Below are positions 45,893-58,480 of a stretch of 64,000 bases of DNA, piece after piece. The position numbers were made by a program, and so were the translations under genes. Position 1 is the stretch's first letter. The number at the start of each line of letters is the position of its first letter. The notes under the pieces are model-generated. The model searched no databases. It had not been told where the DNA came from and was given only the letters and a program-made list of their open reading frames with translations. This DNA comes from Brachycybe producta (lineage: Eukaryota > Arthropoda > Diplopoda > Playtdesmida > Andrognathidae): assembly GCA_036925085.1 (NCBI GenBank), contig JAUPFP010000024.1, positions 2,080,001 to 2,144,000 on the forward strand. The letters are read 5' to 3'.

Positions 45893-46600
45893 TTTTAAAG
45901 TGTAAATGCCTTTCAAACTCTTGATTAGTCTTTCCTTTCAATGAAGAGAAACTCGAATGAGTTTTAGAAAACTAGAAGGGTAGCTCAATCACTTCAGGGT
46001 ATTATTTCATGTTGATATCTTTTAAAATAAGCTTTTTATTTGAGTTTGACAATGACCTAACTTTAAAGCACCCGATGCTTAGCAGATAATAGGCTTTAAA
46101 ATTTCATCTATACAAAAGTTTATTTTGAAAAATAACATTAAAATACCCTTAAGCGACTGAGTTATCCTTCTATAGTGGTTTGGTTACATAGAGAGCTATG
46201 GGAGCAGTTCGCTCTCGGCGCCAGTCTCCAAAAGGGCGCCTTCAAATCCCATTTTATGCTCATAATTTTAAAAAAATTATTTCCGAATTTCTTGATTAGT
46301 AATTAATAATTTTATATTAATTAGTAAAGCAACCAGAAAAAAAAATGCATTTTCAATAAAAAAAAACTTTGAGTTTTGATTATGCTTATTTGCTAGATGC
46401 TAGTTTAACCTCTAACCAGGTTTTGCAACTAAAAAAGCATTTTTTGGTTCAACAAAAACTTTTCTTTGGGGGGGGGGGGGGGAGGGACTCCCTCAAGGTT
46501 TTTTCTCCCAGCGCCAAAATCCATATTATGCCCATGTACTCGTCTAGTTTCTAAAACACTTCCTAGCTTTTTCTTGAAGACAAAATTATCAAAAGTAACA
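45893..46600. repeat. Family A copy interrupted by a 370-bp insertion
   Basis: TTAAGGTGGTTTTTAAAGTG, AAAACTAGAAGGGTAGCTCA and TTCATGTTGATATCTTTTAA at the left. The right arm stops at GAGTTATCCTTCTA (about 46171) and resumes at TCTAGTTTCTAAAACACTTC (about 46541). Confidence 0.65.
46172..46540. mobile_element. Unclassified insertion inside family A, possibly SINE-like
   Basis: It separates the two pieces of a family A right arm that joins as TTCTA|GTTTC in other copies. The left part (TAGTGGTTTGGTTACATAGA ... GGCGCCTTCAAATCCCA) loosely recalls tRNA A and B box promoters, as in tRNA-derived SINEs. The rest is AT-rich with a poly-G tract near 46468-46482. No inverted ends seen. The SINE reading is weak. 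Confidence 0.4.
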
Positions 46601-47666
46601 AAAAAACATCTATGTCCATATACCAAATTTAACACGAAAAAAATATGGTCCTCTTCCATCTCGTGTTAAAAGTTAGAAGTTTTTCACTGTAATTCGATTT
46701 TTTTGTATGCATGATTGGGGTTAGAACAAAAGCACCGAAAAATATCATCTGCATTTTTGTTGTAACCAAGTCAATAAAAACAACCACAAAAAAGAGAAAA
46801 ATCGCGGTTTTTTTGTATATTAATATGGACTAATAATAAATAAAGAACATGACAAATAAAGAAAAAAGAGAAAAGTGATTTAAATCTGAACCAAAAACAA
46901 AAACAACCATTTATATTAGATTCTATTAAGTTTATGTCATTGTTAACTTAAAAAAAACCAACCACACGAAATTCGTGGGTTACTTTTAACGAGATAATTT
47001 TTCATTTTTATTATAGATAAAAAAAAACCACGGTCATTTATTTTCAAGAAGATTCTTTTCAATGATCGTAAAAAATGCATCTAAAAAAATCACCTGCAAT
47101 CACCTCCCCAAAATTTACCAACCAAAAAAAGTTCAAAAAGATTTGCTCGAATTTAATGAGCAGTTCCCGCCAATTTAAATATTATAATCGCAGCATGGAT
47201 GGTGATTAAAGACCATCAAATAACATTGAAAAGAGTTTGGCGGCAAAATAAATACATTTTTATACAACAATGTTAACATGATGTCATATACACGATGATG
47301 ACGCAATTTGAGCTTTTCAACAAATTCATAAAAGCCTATAAATTTAATTGTTTGCAATTTAGAAAGAAAAAAAAAAAATGTAAAAAAAAGGGGGCCGCAC
47401 TTGGTTTTCATAATAGGATGACATTCAGGTAATATAGGCCCTTCTGCCGCCAAATTTACTCACATTTGATAAGTGTTGCTGCAAACAAATGTTATTATTC
47501 TCAGTATTATTTGCAATTCGAAGGAAAAAAGTTTAATTTGCACGCTTTTAGTACCATTTTTTTTGTTCACCGTTGCAAAAATATGTAAATGAAGAAGAAA
47601 CAACAATGAAATAAATACATCTGGTTATAATGAGTGCCAGAAGCAATCTTAGAAATTAGGAACCAA

Positions 47667-47960
47667 TTAAGGTGATTTTCATTAGAATATTCATTTTAAT
47701 TGCTTCCCCAGAAGTGACTTATGCTACGCTATGCTCCATAGACGTTTTTTTTGTAAAATATGAACGGAAAAACGTGAAGTAAACGTTTTTTTTAATAACA
47801 TTATGAAAAAAATCATGGTTAAAGATTATGTTCAAAGTTTTTTCATGGCAAAATCTTAAAAAATAAACATTTAATAGTTCAGTTTGAATAATGTGTGATC
47901 AGATAGTTCTGAAAATTCACACGAATGAGTTTATATTAAAAAAAAAGCAATGACATTATT
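47667..47960. repeat. Family A partial copy with TTAAGGTG end
   Basis: TTAAGGTGATTTTCATTAGA at the left, then TTTTTTCATGGCAAAATCTT and AAATAAACATTTAATAGTTC. Confidence 0.45.
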
Positions 47961-48517
47961 ATATATAGGTCTATTAAAAATAAAACTGATCTGCGAAATA
48001 GGAACAAGAAGAAAAAAAACCCACCTCCGAATTGAAATCAAAATTTATATCAGTTGTGTTTCTCTTATTAAATGAACATGTTGTTAGTTTATTTTTTGTC
48101 TTTAAAATAAACTCATGTTTTAAGAGTTAAATCATTGTCAACATTTTGAAGACATTATCAAATACACACACAAAAAAACCGATGTTAACAAATAAGACGC
48201 ATTGACAAGCTCATTAAAAGAGAGGCCCCTTAAAAAGCAAACATTTTTTGATAACAATCACACAACCATCTTTTTTTTTTATAAAGTTTTATTATAACCT
48301 AGATAAATTCCACGTGATTGAAAATGAGAAGAATAAAAAATTCCCCAGAATTCATTTACACAACTTACAAATTGATTATTAAAAAGTTGGCATTGTGAAA
48401 AAAGTTAAGCCGACATTAGTTTATATCCAATGACCAAACAATGGTCACAAATAGCCAGGAATCGAACCTTGGGGACCCTCTCACTGATGACAATTTACAG
48501 TAACCCCAGGTGTGCAA

Positions 48518-48695
48518 GAATCTTGGCAGACAGACCACTTTTGGTGGTCGATTTCAACTGCAAAATACTGTTGCAGGTGGCCGGGCTATTGTGTTGCTAT
48601 TGAAAGAAGCCGGGACTTTGGCACACAGGCGACTATTCAACTTCACTTCGCAGTCGAAATCGACCATCAAAGAGGTGTCTGTGAGCCAAGGGCCT
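48518..48695. mobile_element. TA-type hairpin MITE, copy 2 (diverged)
   Basis: Same family as 45020-45216: TCTTGGCAGACAGACCACTT and GTGGTCGATTTC at the left, GCAGTCGAAATCGACC and GAGCCAAGGGCC at the right. The ends are more eroded than in copy 1 and no clear duplication remains. Confidence 0.72.
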
Positions 48696-51600
48696 TAATT
48701 TTTATTCATTTGAAAAAACCACGATGCAATGTGGCATGTCTTACTGGCTGCCAAATTTAACTGTTCAGGGATTTAAATAAAAATTTAATTTTTTTTGTTG
48801 CGAAAATGAGGTAAATAGAGGATTCTCTAACATAAGAATAAATCAGAAGCCCATCTAAAAATATGTATATAGGCCTACTGGTCAATTTTCTAGACAGTTG
48901 CGTGCTTACTTTCAGAGAGAGAGAGAGAGAGATAGTCAGACCTTAGTAAATAATAATCACGATATGCAATGAAGTTACAGTATTTATTAACCAAAATCTA
49001 ACCACCTTCACTCACTCCCCGATAAAAATATGCAATCAAAATGCAGCTAGAAAACTTCAAAAGCTCCAATACAAAAATGCAAATTTCATTTTAATGATTT
49101 TATATTGGAAATAATTGCTTCTTTAGCATTTGTACTTTATATTTCAAATACAATTTGCATGGATTTATTTCCTTTTCCAGTCAGTATAGCCACTTAATCA
49201 TCAAGCTCAAAATAAGTAGTTACTGCAAACTGAAATTTCAAAATGTGTTGTTATTCTTCTATCAAAACAAGATTAAACTAACTTGATTCCTTCAAGTTCA
49301 ACTATTTAATTAAGATTCACTATAAAAATCATTATATTTCATAATTATTGTGGCCAGTATATGAAAGAGTTTTGAAATAATCTAAGCATTTGTATTTTAT
49401 TTACTGGCTGTAAATTACAAAACTTTTTAAACCTTTTGAATCGTCAAAAATTGGTGTTTGTCACGGTTGAGCACCACTTGTTCCATAGTTTGAATTCACC
49501 AATTATTCACTACTCATATAATTTCAATAGCTTATATTAATATATATATATTTCAAAGCTAATAATAAGACCATGGTCTCTGATAAAAAAGGCATAAAAA
49601 TTATATGTAGAATAATATAATTTCCACAAAGAAATCTTTCTAAAGAAACAGAATTTAAAAAAAAAATCAAGATTGACGTAAGAACTTATAATCATCAACG
49701 TGTAAACCAAGCTATCAAAACGTTTTTTTTTAAATAATAAATAATCTTTTAATAATATAGTTGAGCACGCATCAGAATGATTAATTAGTTTTTATAGAAA
49801 GGCAATGTAGAAAAATAATTTATAATGGCTTGATTTCATTTAAATCAAAGTTTGCTGATTAACCAAGGCCACATTTAATCATAAATGTTTTTTTAATTAA
49901 AAAATTAAAAAGTATACCATGTGAAAATTGCTTTTTCGCTTAAATTTCTTTGTATTTTATACTGATTTTAAAATTATGATGAGGTTAGCATTTCTAGTTT
50001 TTTAGATTACAGAAAATATGCCTTTATATATATATACTGTAAAATAAGAAAAATCCTAAGAGAAAAGTATGATTTATGAAGGCAATTCGTGGCGATTGAT
50101 GAGAAATTCACCACATAACAACAACAACCTCTATCAAAAAAATAAAAGCCTTATGGGATTGTTAAGTTTATAGCAAGCAATGGAGGAAGGATAAGAGAGA
50201 GCTATAGCCTTTACCATCATAATAATGGCTGCCACCAGAAGCTATTGTGTTTATGATGCTTGTTTTTTTTATATTGCTATATGGCTTGCAATAGAAGGGA
50301 CTTATGGCGGCGGAAGGTCACATAAAGACACATTCTAAGCTTGTTCAAACCTTTAACTTACCAACTTACAGAACATGGTTATAAAAGCAGCCAGTCATAG
50401 GCCCACATTAACCTCAAAGCTTCCATTATAAAAAAAAAGTCCCACCAAAAAAACAAAAGACTATATATGGGAAAGTAGACCCTAACTGAACTACAAAGCT
50501 CCTTTTTTGTCAAGAGGCAATTTCAGCACGTGCTTACAGCTGTTATTTAGAATGGGACACTTTAGAAATAGGTGCCCATTGGGCACACCAGTATCATCCC
50601 ACTTTACAAATTTAAATCAAAGAAGCCGCCACCAACATAAAAAAGGGTCTAAGAAAAACAACTTCCACAGTTGCCCTCTCCTAAGTTCCCTTAACTAAGT
50701 TGTAACCTAATTCAACATGGCTTCATTAAAAACTGGGTGAAGTTTCATTGACTAATTTTTTTTTTGCATCCCTTTTTTTATGTGGATTGGGATAGAAGTG
50801 GACCAGAAAAGAAAAAAGAGTCCATCTGAATCCCATCTCACAAACTCCAATAAACATTTATGACTGGCTGTGTCTCTTTCGGAAGAACTTCATAGATAGG
50901 CAAACAAACACCTGCTAAGAAATGTCTATCACAAACAGGTAAAATAATAAATGTATATAAGACTTAATAATTGTCTCTTTAAAAATTCTTTTTTTTCATT
51001 TTGTTTTCTGGTCTACTGATTGCACGGCATCTCAATCAACTGGTTTTCAGTTAAAAGCAAATATTTTCGGCACACAAAATGTCGATTTGACCCTTTATGA
51101 ATAACCACACCACACACACACATACAATCACAGCAGGATTTAGACAAGTGTTGTTATAAATTGTTGATGTTATATTATACCACTATATGCTACTACTACT
51201 ACTATTATTATATCCGGTTGTTGCATTCTCAATGTTATGGTTATTGCTTTGTTTTCATTTGTGTGTACACAGAGGTAAAAATATATTTACACACAAAATA
51301 TATTGCAATTTCGTGAAACAATTTTATGACAATTATATACATTTGTTTGTTTCTTTATAATGTAGAAGTAGACCTAACTCTAAAACAATATAATTTAAGT
51401 GCTACTTTCATTTTTTTTTTTGCTGGCTTATTCAACTTCTACTTGGATTATGAAATGGATTGTGTGTGTGTGTGAATCAACTAGTTTGGATTTTAATAAA
51501 GTTCTGGGCACCAACACACATCCAATACATACGAATTTATCTAAGCATAAATATTCATGTCAAAAATGGCAAAAAAAAACCAAGATAAAATACACATACA

Positions 51601-51761
51601 GGTAGCTCAAACTAAATGGTCCTGCTGACAGTCAATTTCATCATGCCATAGATGAGTGTGGCCAATAGATCGCGCCACCTGTACTTAGAGATAAATTCCT
51701 TCTCTGTTTTATACCACAATTTAATTAATATACCAACAGTGCCAGGCCGTGTAATACTGTA

Positions 51762-52057
51762 CAAAAATTAACTGCAGTTAAATAAATAACCAAGGTTATA
51801 GTTAACTGCAGACAGGTTAGAAGTAGTTCTTTTGTGTTGTTTCCATTTTTAAGATACTTAACTTGTGCCACTTCCTATTTGGTTTCGTCAAAAATTGAGT
51901 GTTCTCACTATCCACCATGATGTTTGAACACAGTCGGAACACAGGAAGTGACATATTTAACCATTGAATAATGTGGTTAACCATGATTAATGATACAACC
52001 ACATTTATTTTCACTAAAAAATTAACTAGTTAACTTTTTAACTGCAGTTAAATTTTG
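51762..52057. mobile_element. TA-flanked MITE with TAACTGCAGTTA ends, copy 1
   Basis: 296 bp between TA at 51760-51761 and 52058-52059. The ends are CAAAAATTAACTGCAGTTAA and, in complement, CAAAATTTAACTGCAGTTAA. The interior includes CACAGGAAGTGACATATTTA, shared in reverse complement with 41355-41622. Confidence 0.75.
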
Positions 52058-54575
52058 TATCAGAAACAAAGTATAAGAGTTTCAAAGTTTTCTATACAAA
52101 CAAACAGGAATATATACGGTGAAATAAAAGGAATAAGAAAAAACCTTGAAGAGAGGCCATATCAAATTAAAGCTCACTCACCAAAGACGGTTTTTTCTCT
52201 AATATGAAGTTGGCCTACCTCTAAGTATATATATCTTTGTAAAAACTATCCAATAAACAAAAGAAACTGTTCTTTGTTTAACTATTTTGTCGACTTGAAA
52301 TAAATCATTCACGAACAAAAATCAGAATCAAACTCGTTTGCTGAAAAAATAATTTTCAAATCCATAAACAAAATTCTCTACATATTTCTAATATAACATT
52401 TTTGTATTATTTCTTCTCATTCTCTAAAAGTTAAGATATTTATTCCAAATAAAAAAAAACTGTCCAGGTTTAATTTCAAATCGGTAACAATGCAGTAACC
52501 AAACGATAAATTATGTAGGCATCGTACCGACTAGCCGCCAATATTCTGCATAAATTAGTTAAAGAATGTTGCCCACACATTAAGGAATGTCGAGTTTTGT
52601 CATTTAAAGAATGTACAACAAAACCTGAGGGTCAAATTTAACACAAGTCTCTCTCTCTCTCTCTCAAAATGAATGCTTTTATATGAAAATTGCAAACATT
52701 ATTTCTTTTTTTGTAACGTTTTCATGTGATGTTATTTGGCGGCCATCTTTGAAGTAAAGTGCACATAATATTTGTTTCTTCCATGAATATATGTGGGGGG
52801 CACATGATAAAAGCAATTCAACTATTTTTGGTCACTTCTAAAAGTTTACAGACAAAAGAACTTAAAACGTGCCGCAGTTTAGTAACAACATTTACCATAT
52901 AAATAAATAAATACACACAAGAGGCTAAAATAAAAATACATTATAACCACAGATTAAAGGAATGATGATGGATTGCTTTTGTGGTGTTTGGTTAGCACCA
53001 AAAAAAATACATTATTGTCTTTTCTTCCACTTGTAAATACTAAACAAAACATTACTACACACGTGTGTATGATCGATCTTGGATGTACTGTACCTTACCG
53101 TAAATGGAAAGTTGCAAATTGGTCACCACACATTCTCTTATTAGAAGACCTTAGAGGCCAAATTCAATAATGAAAACAACTTGACACTTGAACCTTTTGA
53201 ACAGGAAACAGTATACCACTAGCGTTTGAGCATTCTAACTTGGTGTGAGCATGCGCAAGGTGACTTAAGTGTCGAAAAGCAACAAGGCAGCAAAACTATT
53301 TTCTGAATTTCATTTTGTGGAATAGTTTTTTTTTGGAAGCGCTAAGCAAGGTCTTTACAGGGTTTTTCTTTCTATATTGAAACTCTCCTCAAAGAAACTT
53401 CCAAGTTGAAGTTCGAGTTCCAAATGTAATTCTTAAATTTGGGCCTTTATTTCTTAATATTCTACTCAAGAATTTGATTCAAAATGAATGAGAGTTAGAA
53501 GTTGCCAACTGCAGAAGGAACCCCCCTAAAAAGCATAACAAGCTAAGAAGAGAACTCTAGACCAAAGTTTACATACAAATTGGACATCACGACTTGTGTC
53601 AAAACATATTTCCTGCCCTTTTCCAACTTCAACTTCATTTATCCCCTTCTAAACATGAGATAAGAAGCAAAGATGCAAAAAAAAAAATTCCATCCACATT
53701 TGTATATACAGTATTTGTATGCAAATATTCAGTCAGGTTATTTCTTTTTAAAAAAAAATTTTATGTTACTAGAAAATATTTTACAGGAAGACATGCTGCC
53801 ATGCATGCATGACATAGAATTTGAAAAATAAAAAAAATTGCAGGTCTTCCAGAAGATTCTTCTTATATTATGTGACTTATGTTAGTGTATATTGAAGTTA
53901 AATCAAAAAATTGCATTCTGTTATTTAAAAAACGCCACAAAACTTGTCTCTTTTCGCCCTTTAAATATATGACACGTTTTCCTGCATGTCAAAGTGGCTG
54001 ACTTTTACATCCTTTTTTTTTTTCTAACAAAAAAAAAGATATATAGCCCTGTATATATATACAAAAAAGGATCTTGTACTTGGCAACTGTAAGATTTATT
54101 TGCTAGACTACCAACAACATTCCATGTCAAGGCACTTGTGACATGACTTTCCGTAGTGTCATCAGGTCATAGGACACACATTTAAAAAGAAAAAAAGTTC
54201 GGACAGTGTCCATCTATGTCCTCTTTTTCTTTCTTTCTTTTCTATAAATTTTTAAAGTCTTCAACTTCATTCACTTCCCAAACAAAAAAGAACACAGTTC
54301 ACTTCCAAAGTAACAGAAAAGTGAATAAAATTGAATCAACTTTGAGATTATTTAATATTATACTTTTTTTTCTTTCTTCCTTTTCTGTCTGTTACTTTTG
54401 TCACACAAAAAAAATCCAATGACATGTTTTTCTTCTTCTTTCCATGTACTAGTACATTTATAAGCATGGTAATGTCATTCACAATATTATTCCCTATGCA
54501 TTTACTATGTCACATGTGGTCAGTTTGACATATCGTCTTGACTCTTTGAAGTCTTTTTGACCGTTTGTTGGACGT

Positions 54576-54603
54576 AGGAGAGAGAGAGAGAGAGAGAGAG
54601 AGA
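54576..54603. repeat. (AG)n microsatellite
   Basis: About 13 AG units. Similar shorter AG/CT runs occur near 8079, 13848, 20389, 48916, 52648, 56379 and 61109. Confidence 0.95.
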
Positions 54604-55564
54604 AGGGGAGGGAGGGGAGGCAAGTGACATTTCCTGAGAACATTTTCAAAACACTTGTGTGACAAAACAGATGAAGACCATCCATCAGTTTCAAATGTGT
54701 ATGGGTTCTATGTAGTATATGCATGTTTGAAAAATAACGGAAGCGGAATATGATATAGGTTTGCAAATAAAACCTAAAAAAATTTACTGTTTGCCACCAT
54801 ATATACTTGTGAAAAAAAAATGGCAATGAATGGCATGCATGACACGTCGAATCAAGACTAAAGACTTGTGAGCATGTCCATACCAACAAACTTCTTTGCC
54901 TAAAAACTATATTCACATGTCAATAAAATATGAATGTGTGACTGAAGAAGCAAAATCCCAATGAGACACACAAACCAACTGTTTCAATAGTCATTTTCAA
55001 GAAAGAAAGAAAGAAAAAAAAGTCCTTTTGGCCGTTTTTATACCAATTGAACATGACAAGCATATTTTCTTCTCGAATTGCCTGCAAGTCTACTAGAAAT
55101 TGGCAGAAAAAAAGTATGCAAGTTGTGTGCCATCTATTGAAAAGCGTTGCAAGACTTAATATATTTTTCAATATATATACAGTAAGGGATCATAATTTTC
55201 ATTGCCTGAAGCATAAGTTATAACACTCATATTGGAGCTCTCACAGAACCATTTGTAAAGTGAAACGTGATGTCCTCTCTTGATACATTTTCTAAATTTG
55301 TTGTATAAATTGTCAAATGACAATTACCAATGTATATAAATGGACACACTAGAAAAATAATGAAGCATGTTTTTTTTCTTCTCTCTTTCTACAGAGAGGC
55401 TACAAAGTCTCTATGCATGCTATTGTGTCCTGTATCCTCCCAGTTGGAGAATGTCTTGGTGACAAATTCAGTGGATGATGGACTGGAAGTGGATCTCATA
55501 TAGAGTGTGGCCTCCTCGAACACTCAAAGTCCAAACTTTACATGCGATAATTCACTTTTGAGTA

Positions 55565-55740
55565 CAGAGGTTTCCACTAAGTCGAAAAACTGCGTAATCG
55601 ACTTACACGGATACCTCTGGAACGAATTAAGTACTATGTATTTTCATAGCGTTTACAGAGCCAATTGATACGTGGCGTTGCTGTTGTAAGGGGGAGTACC
55701 GCAACCACATATCTACGGATCCACATAACTCGACCTGAGG
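55565..55740. repeat. Tigger/pogo-like repeat without the MITE (empty site)
   Basis: About 176 bp between TA dinucleotides. The left side contains CTAAGTCG and TCGACTTACACGGATACC; the right side, read on the minus strand, contains TCGAGTTATGTGGATCC, giving an imperfect inverted repeat. The centre matches 24287-24370 joined to 24646-24708 and contains the unoccupied TAA target at 55686-55688. Confidence 0.6.
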
Positions 55741-58157
55741 TAGATTCTACATTCAATACATGATTTCGGTAAGTGCACATCGCACCTCAACACAAAGAGT
55801 GGCACAACTAAAAAAATCGCTTTGGGGGGGGGGGAATCTCAGCCTATTGCAGGGGAGCCAAATAAACCAGTATTGTGAATAGTTGAAACGGTCTTTGCAA
55901 TTGAACAGCTTATCAAAGTAAGACATGAATCTTCTATTAACTTTTGAACTTATTTTCCCAAAAAAAGCGTTTTTTGAGTTGTGCCATTCATCCAGCCAGC
56001 GACATATCCACAATGCTTTGCCAATCAGTTAGGTTAAGTGTGTTTTAGGATAAAAACTGACTAAAACTCAAACATGGCACCAGAACATGTGTGGTTTATT
56101 TTCACCAATGGCACACACTACTACACTAGCCAATTATATATTCTTCAATCTAAACACTGGTGGCTTACATATTTACTACCGTAACTTCAATTCAGGTTGC
56201 AATCTGAATGAACACTGTAAAAAAAAACAGCTAGCTATCCGGAACATATGGATATGGAAGCATGTGGATGGTATAATGACTTCGTAACCATTCTGTAATA
56301 TGCAATGCAATGAAATGCTATCATCATACTTTGTAATTCAACAGCCTGCAAATGTTGTTTTCTTTACTTTAAAAGGAGAAAGAGAGAGAGAGAGAGAGAA
56401 TCAAAAAGGCCATCACTATCATCACCATCACCCATAAAAGGATGCACATCACGATTGGCCATCAACAAAAATATTGGGCAATGTCAAACGATATTCTTTT
56501 TATGATGTTCATAAAAATTCTTCAAAAGTTGAAATGTTGAAATATAAAAAAAATGCATGTTTCTTCTTTTTTATATCACAGATCTAAAATATTATATACT
56601 GTATATACATGTATATACAGTAGTGACTTTTGGTGTCCAAAACGTGTTATATATGGACTCTTAAGGGACGTTATTTCTCCATAATGTATACAGAAAGAGA
56701 AATTGTCTCTCTTTTATACAACCAGGTATAATAATATATAAAAGCCCCCCACCACCCCCCCCCCCCCCCAAAAAAAAAAGAATTGCAAGTAAAAAGCGTC
56801 CAATTTTTCATAATTTTAGAGACACCCGTAGGGCCAACATGTGACGAGCCCATTGCAACAAAAACGGACATAAGATTTCTGGAGGAAAAAAAATAAAAGC
56901 GGAAGACATCATTGAAGCTCAATGTGCTGGCGTTTGTTATGCGCGCGCCTCCGTTTGCAAAAAAAAAAAAAATCGCCATCAATAAAGTGAAATTGATGGC
57001 AATTTTTTTCTTCTTTTTTTTTTGAACTGCTTCAATATACTCGAAGATGTACATTTTATTTGATGATGATCTATGAGAGTTGCAATATACTAGACTAGAC
57101 TACAAGTTTACGGTTCACCGATTGTCGCCCTCCATCTCATAAATCTACAAATTCTTCAAACACGAAAAACTCTTTGAGAAATTGAGAGTGTTATATATAA
57201 AAATTGTGATATGCTCACATTTGTCAATTCTCAATGTTATTTTTATGTCCACATATACCATTACATTAGACATACAGAAACATATTTGACAATATTTACC
57301 AACAGGTTCCATATTTTTCGATCAATTTATAGAAGTATATTTCAATATAAAATTGATAAAAAAAAATTCGAATTTGGAATTTTTAATCTCAATTCGCACT
57401 TTAATTTTTTTTTAAATTGCAAGTTTTTAATTTTTTAAAAAACTACAAAAATAAACAAATATTTTAATAATTATATAGAAAAATATATTAGATTTTTGTT
57501 ATTTTTTTAAAAAAAAATCGTGTAATTTCAATCGTGCAAGTTAAATAAATGCATTAAAATCAAACCACCATGAAGTAATTGAGAGAAAAGACAAAATTCA
57601 CTACCACAATCCAACCCAAAATGATCAGTAAAATCAACTCATTCTTTCTTTTAAACATTCATTTCCCCATAGGTTTGAATCTAAAGACAATTACTCTTGT
57701 TCACTATTCTCTCAAATGTTAAGTTTGAGCCGTGGTAATGTATCATTTGATCAGAGAAACAAAGAGACATGAGGAAATTCACTAAAATACTTTGTCACGA
57801 CTCACTTTTGCTTTATTGCTTGCTAGCAAGCACGCATGCAACATTTTTACTTATAAGAAATTTTTGTCATTCTTGAATAAGAAAATGTCTACGACGTCTA
57901 CAATAAGCCTACTAAATACACTGTAGTGCTACTACAATTAATTACTATTCAATAGCACATTTTGGAGGAGGAAAAACTGAAGTCCAGCTCACAAAACGTT
58001 AGTGCGCCCAAGACTGCACAAGCCCTCAAAACCGATAAGTCCCATAAAGTCCCTAAAAGCTCACCAGGCCCACAAAGCACAACTGACCTATGAAGCGGAA
58101 GCACACCAATACCTTCTACTTTAGCTACTCATACCAACACTACTACTATTTCTACAG

Positions 58158-58480
58158 TAGTGGTCTCCATAATACAAAATGTCTTTGGTCGTGCACTCCA
58201 ACTTCCTAAAAAAAAATGTACCACACACACCCCGGGAATAAATAAATAAATATTTAAGTGCAATTTTTCATTTCTGAACCGGTTACTCGACAGCCACCAT
58301 TTTCACGTTTAGAAGTCTCTCCCATACATACGAGATTTTAACATAGAAGTCTATGGAAAATGCTCTGAATTGGTAAGTTCTTTTGGTGTTTCTCTCGTAA
58401 ATGACTCGCACAATTATCAATAAAATTGAATAAATATCAATTGATTGGGAATCTTATGCACCATACTTTGGAGACCACTG
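58158..58480. mobile_element. hAT-like non-autonomous transposon
   Basis: 323 bp with short inverted ends: TAGTGGTCTCCA at the left and TGGAGACCACTG-type at the right. Flanked by an 8-bp duplication TTCTACAG (58150-58157 and 58481-58488). The CAGTGGTCTCCA terminus resembles Charlie-like hAT ends. It contains no transposase ORF. Confidence 0.8.

Larger units (their letters stand above)
42616..51750. other. Gene-free region
   Basis: Holds the hairpin MITEs at 45020 and 48518, a family A fragment near 45318, the interrupted family A copy (45893-46600) and a partial copy at 47667. A repeat-poor block at about 50160-50420 includes GGCGGCGGAAGGTCACAT. No coding exon recognised. Confidence 0.55.

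Noticed and set aside
48430-48520. tRNA gene on the minus strand
   Set aside because: The B box is perfect, but there is no matching acceptor stem, no anticodon arm and no properly spaced A box.
54494-54916. Minus-strand frame of 140 aa
   Set aside because: Includes an SLSLSL run from an AG microsatellite. No family recognised.
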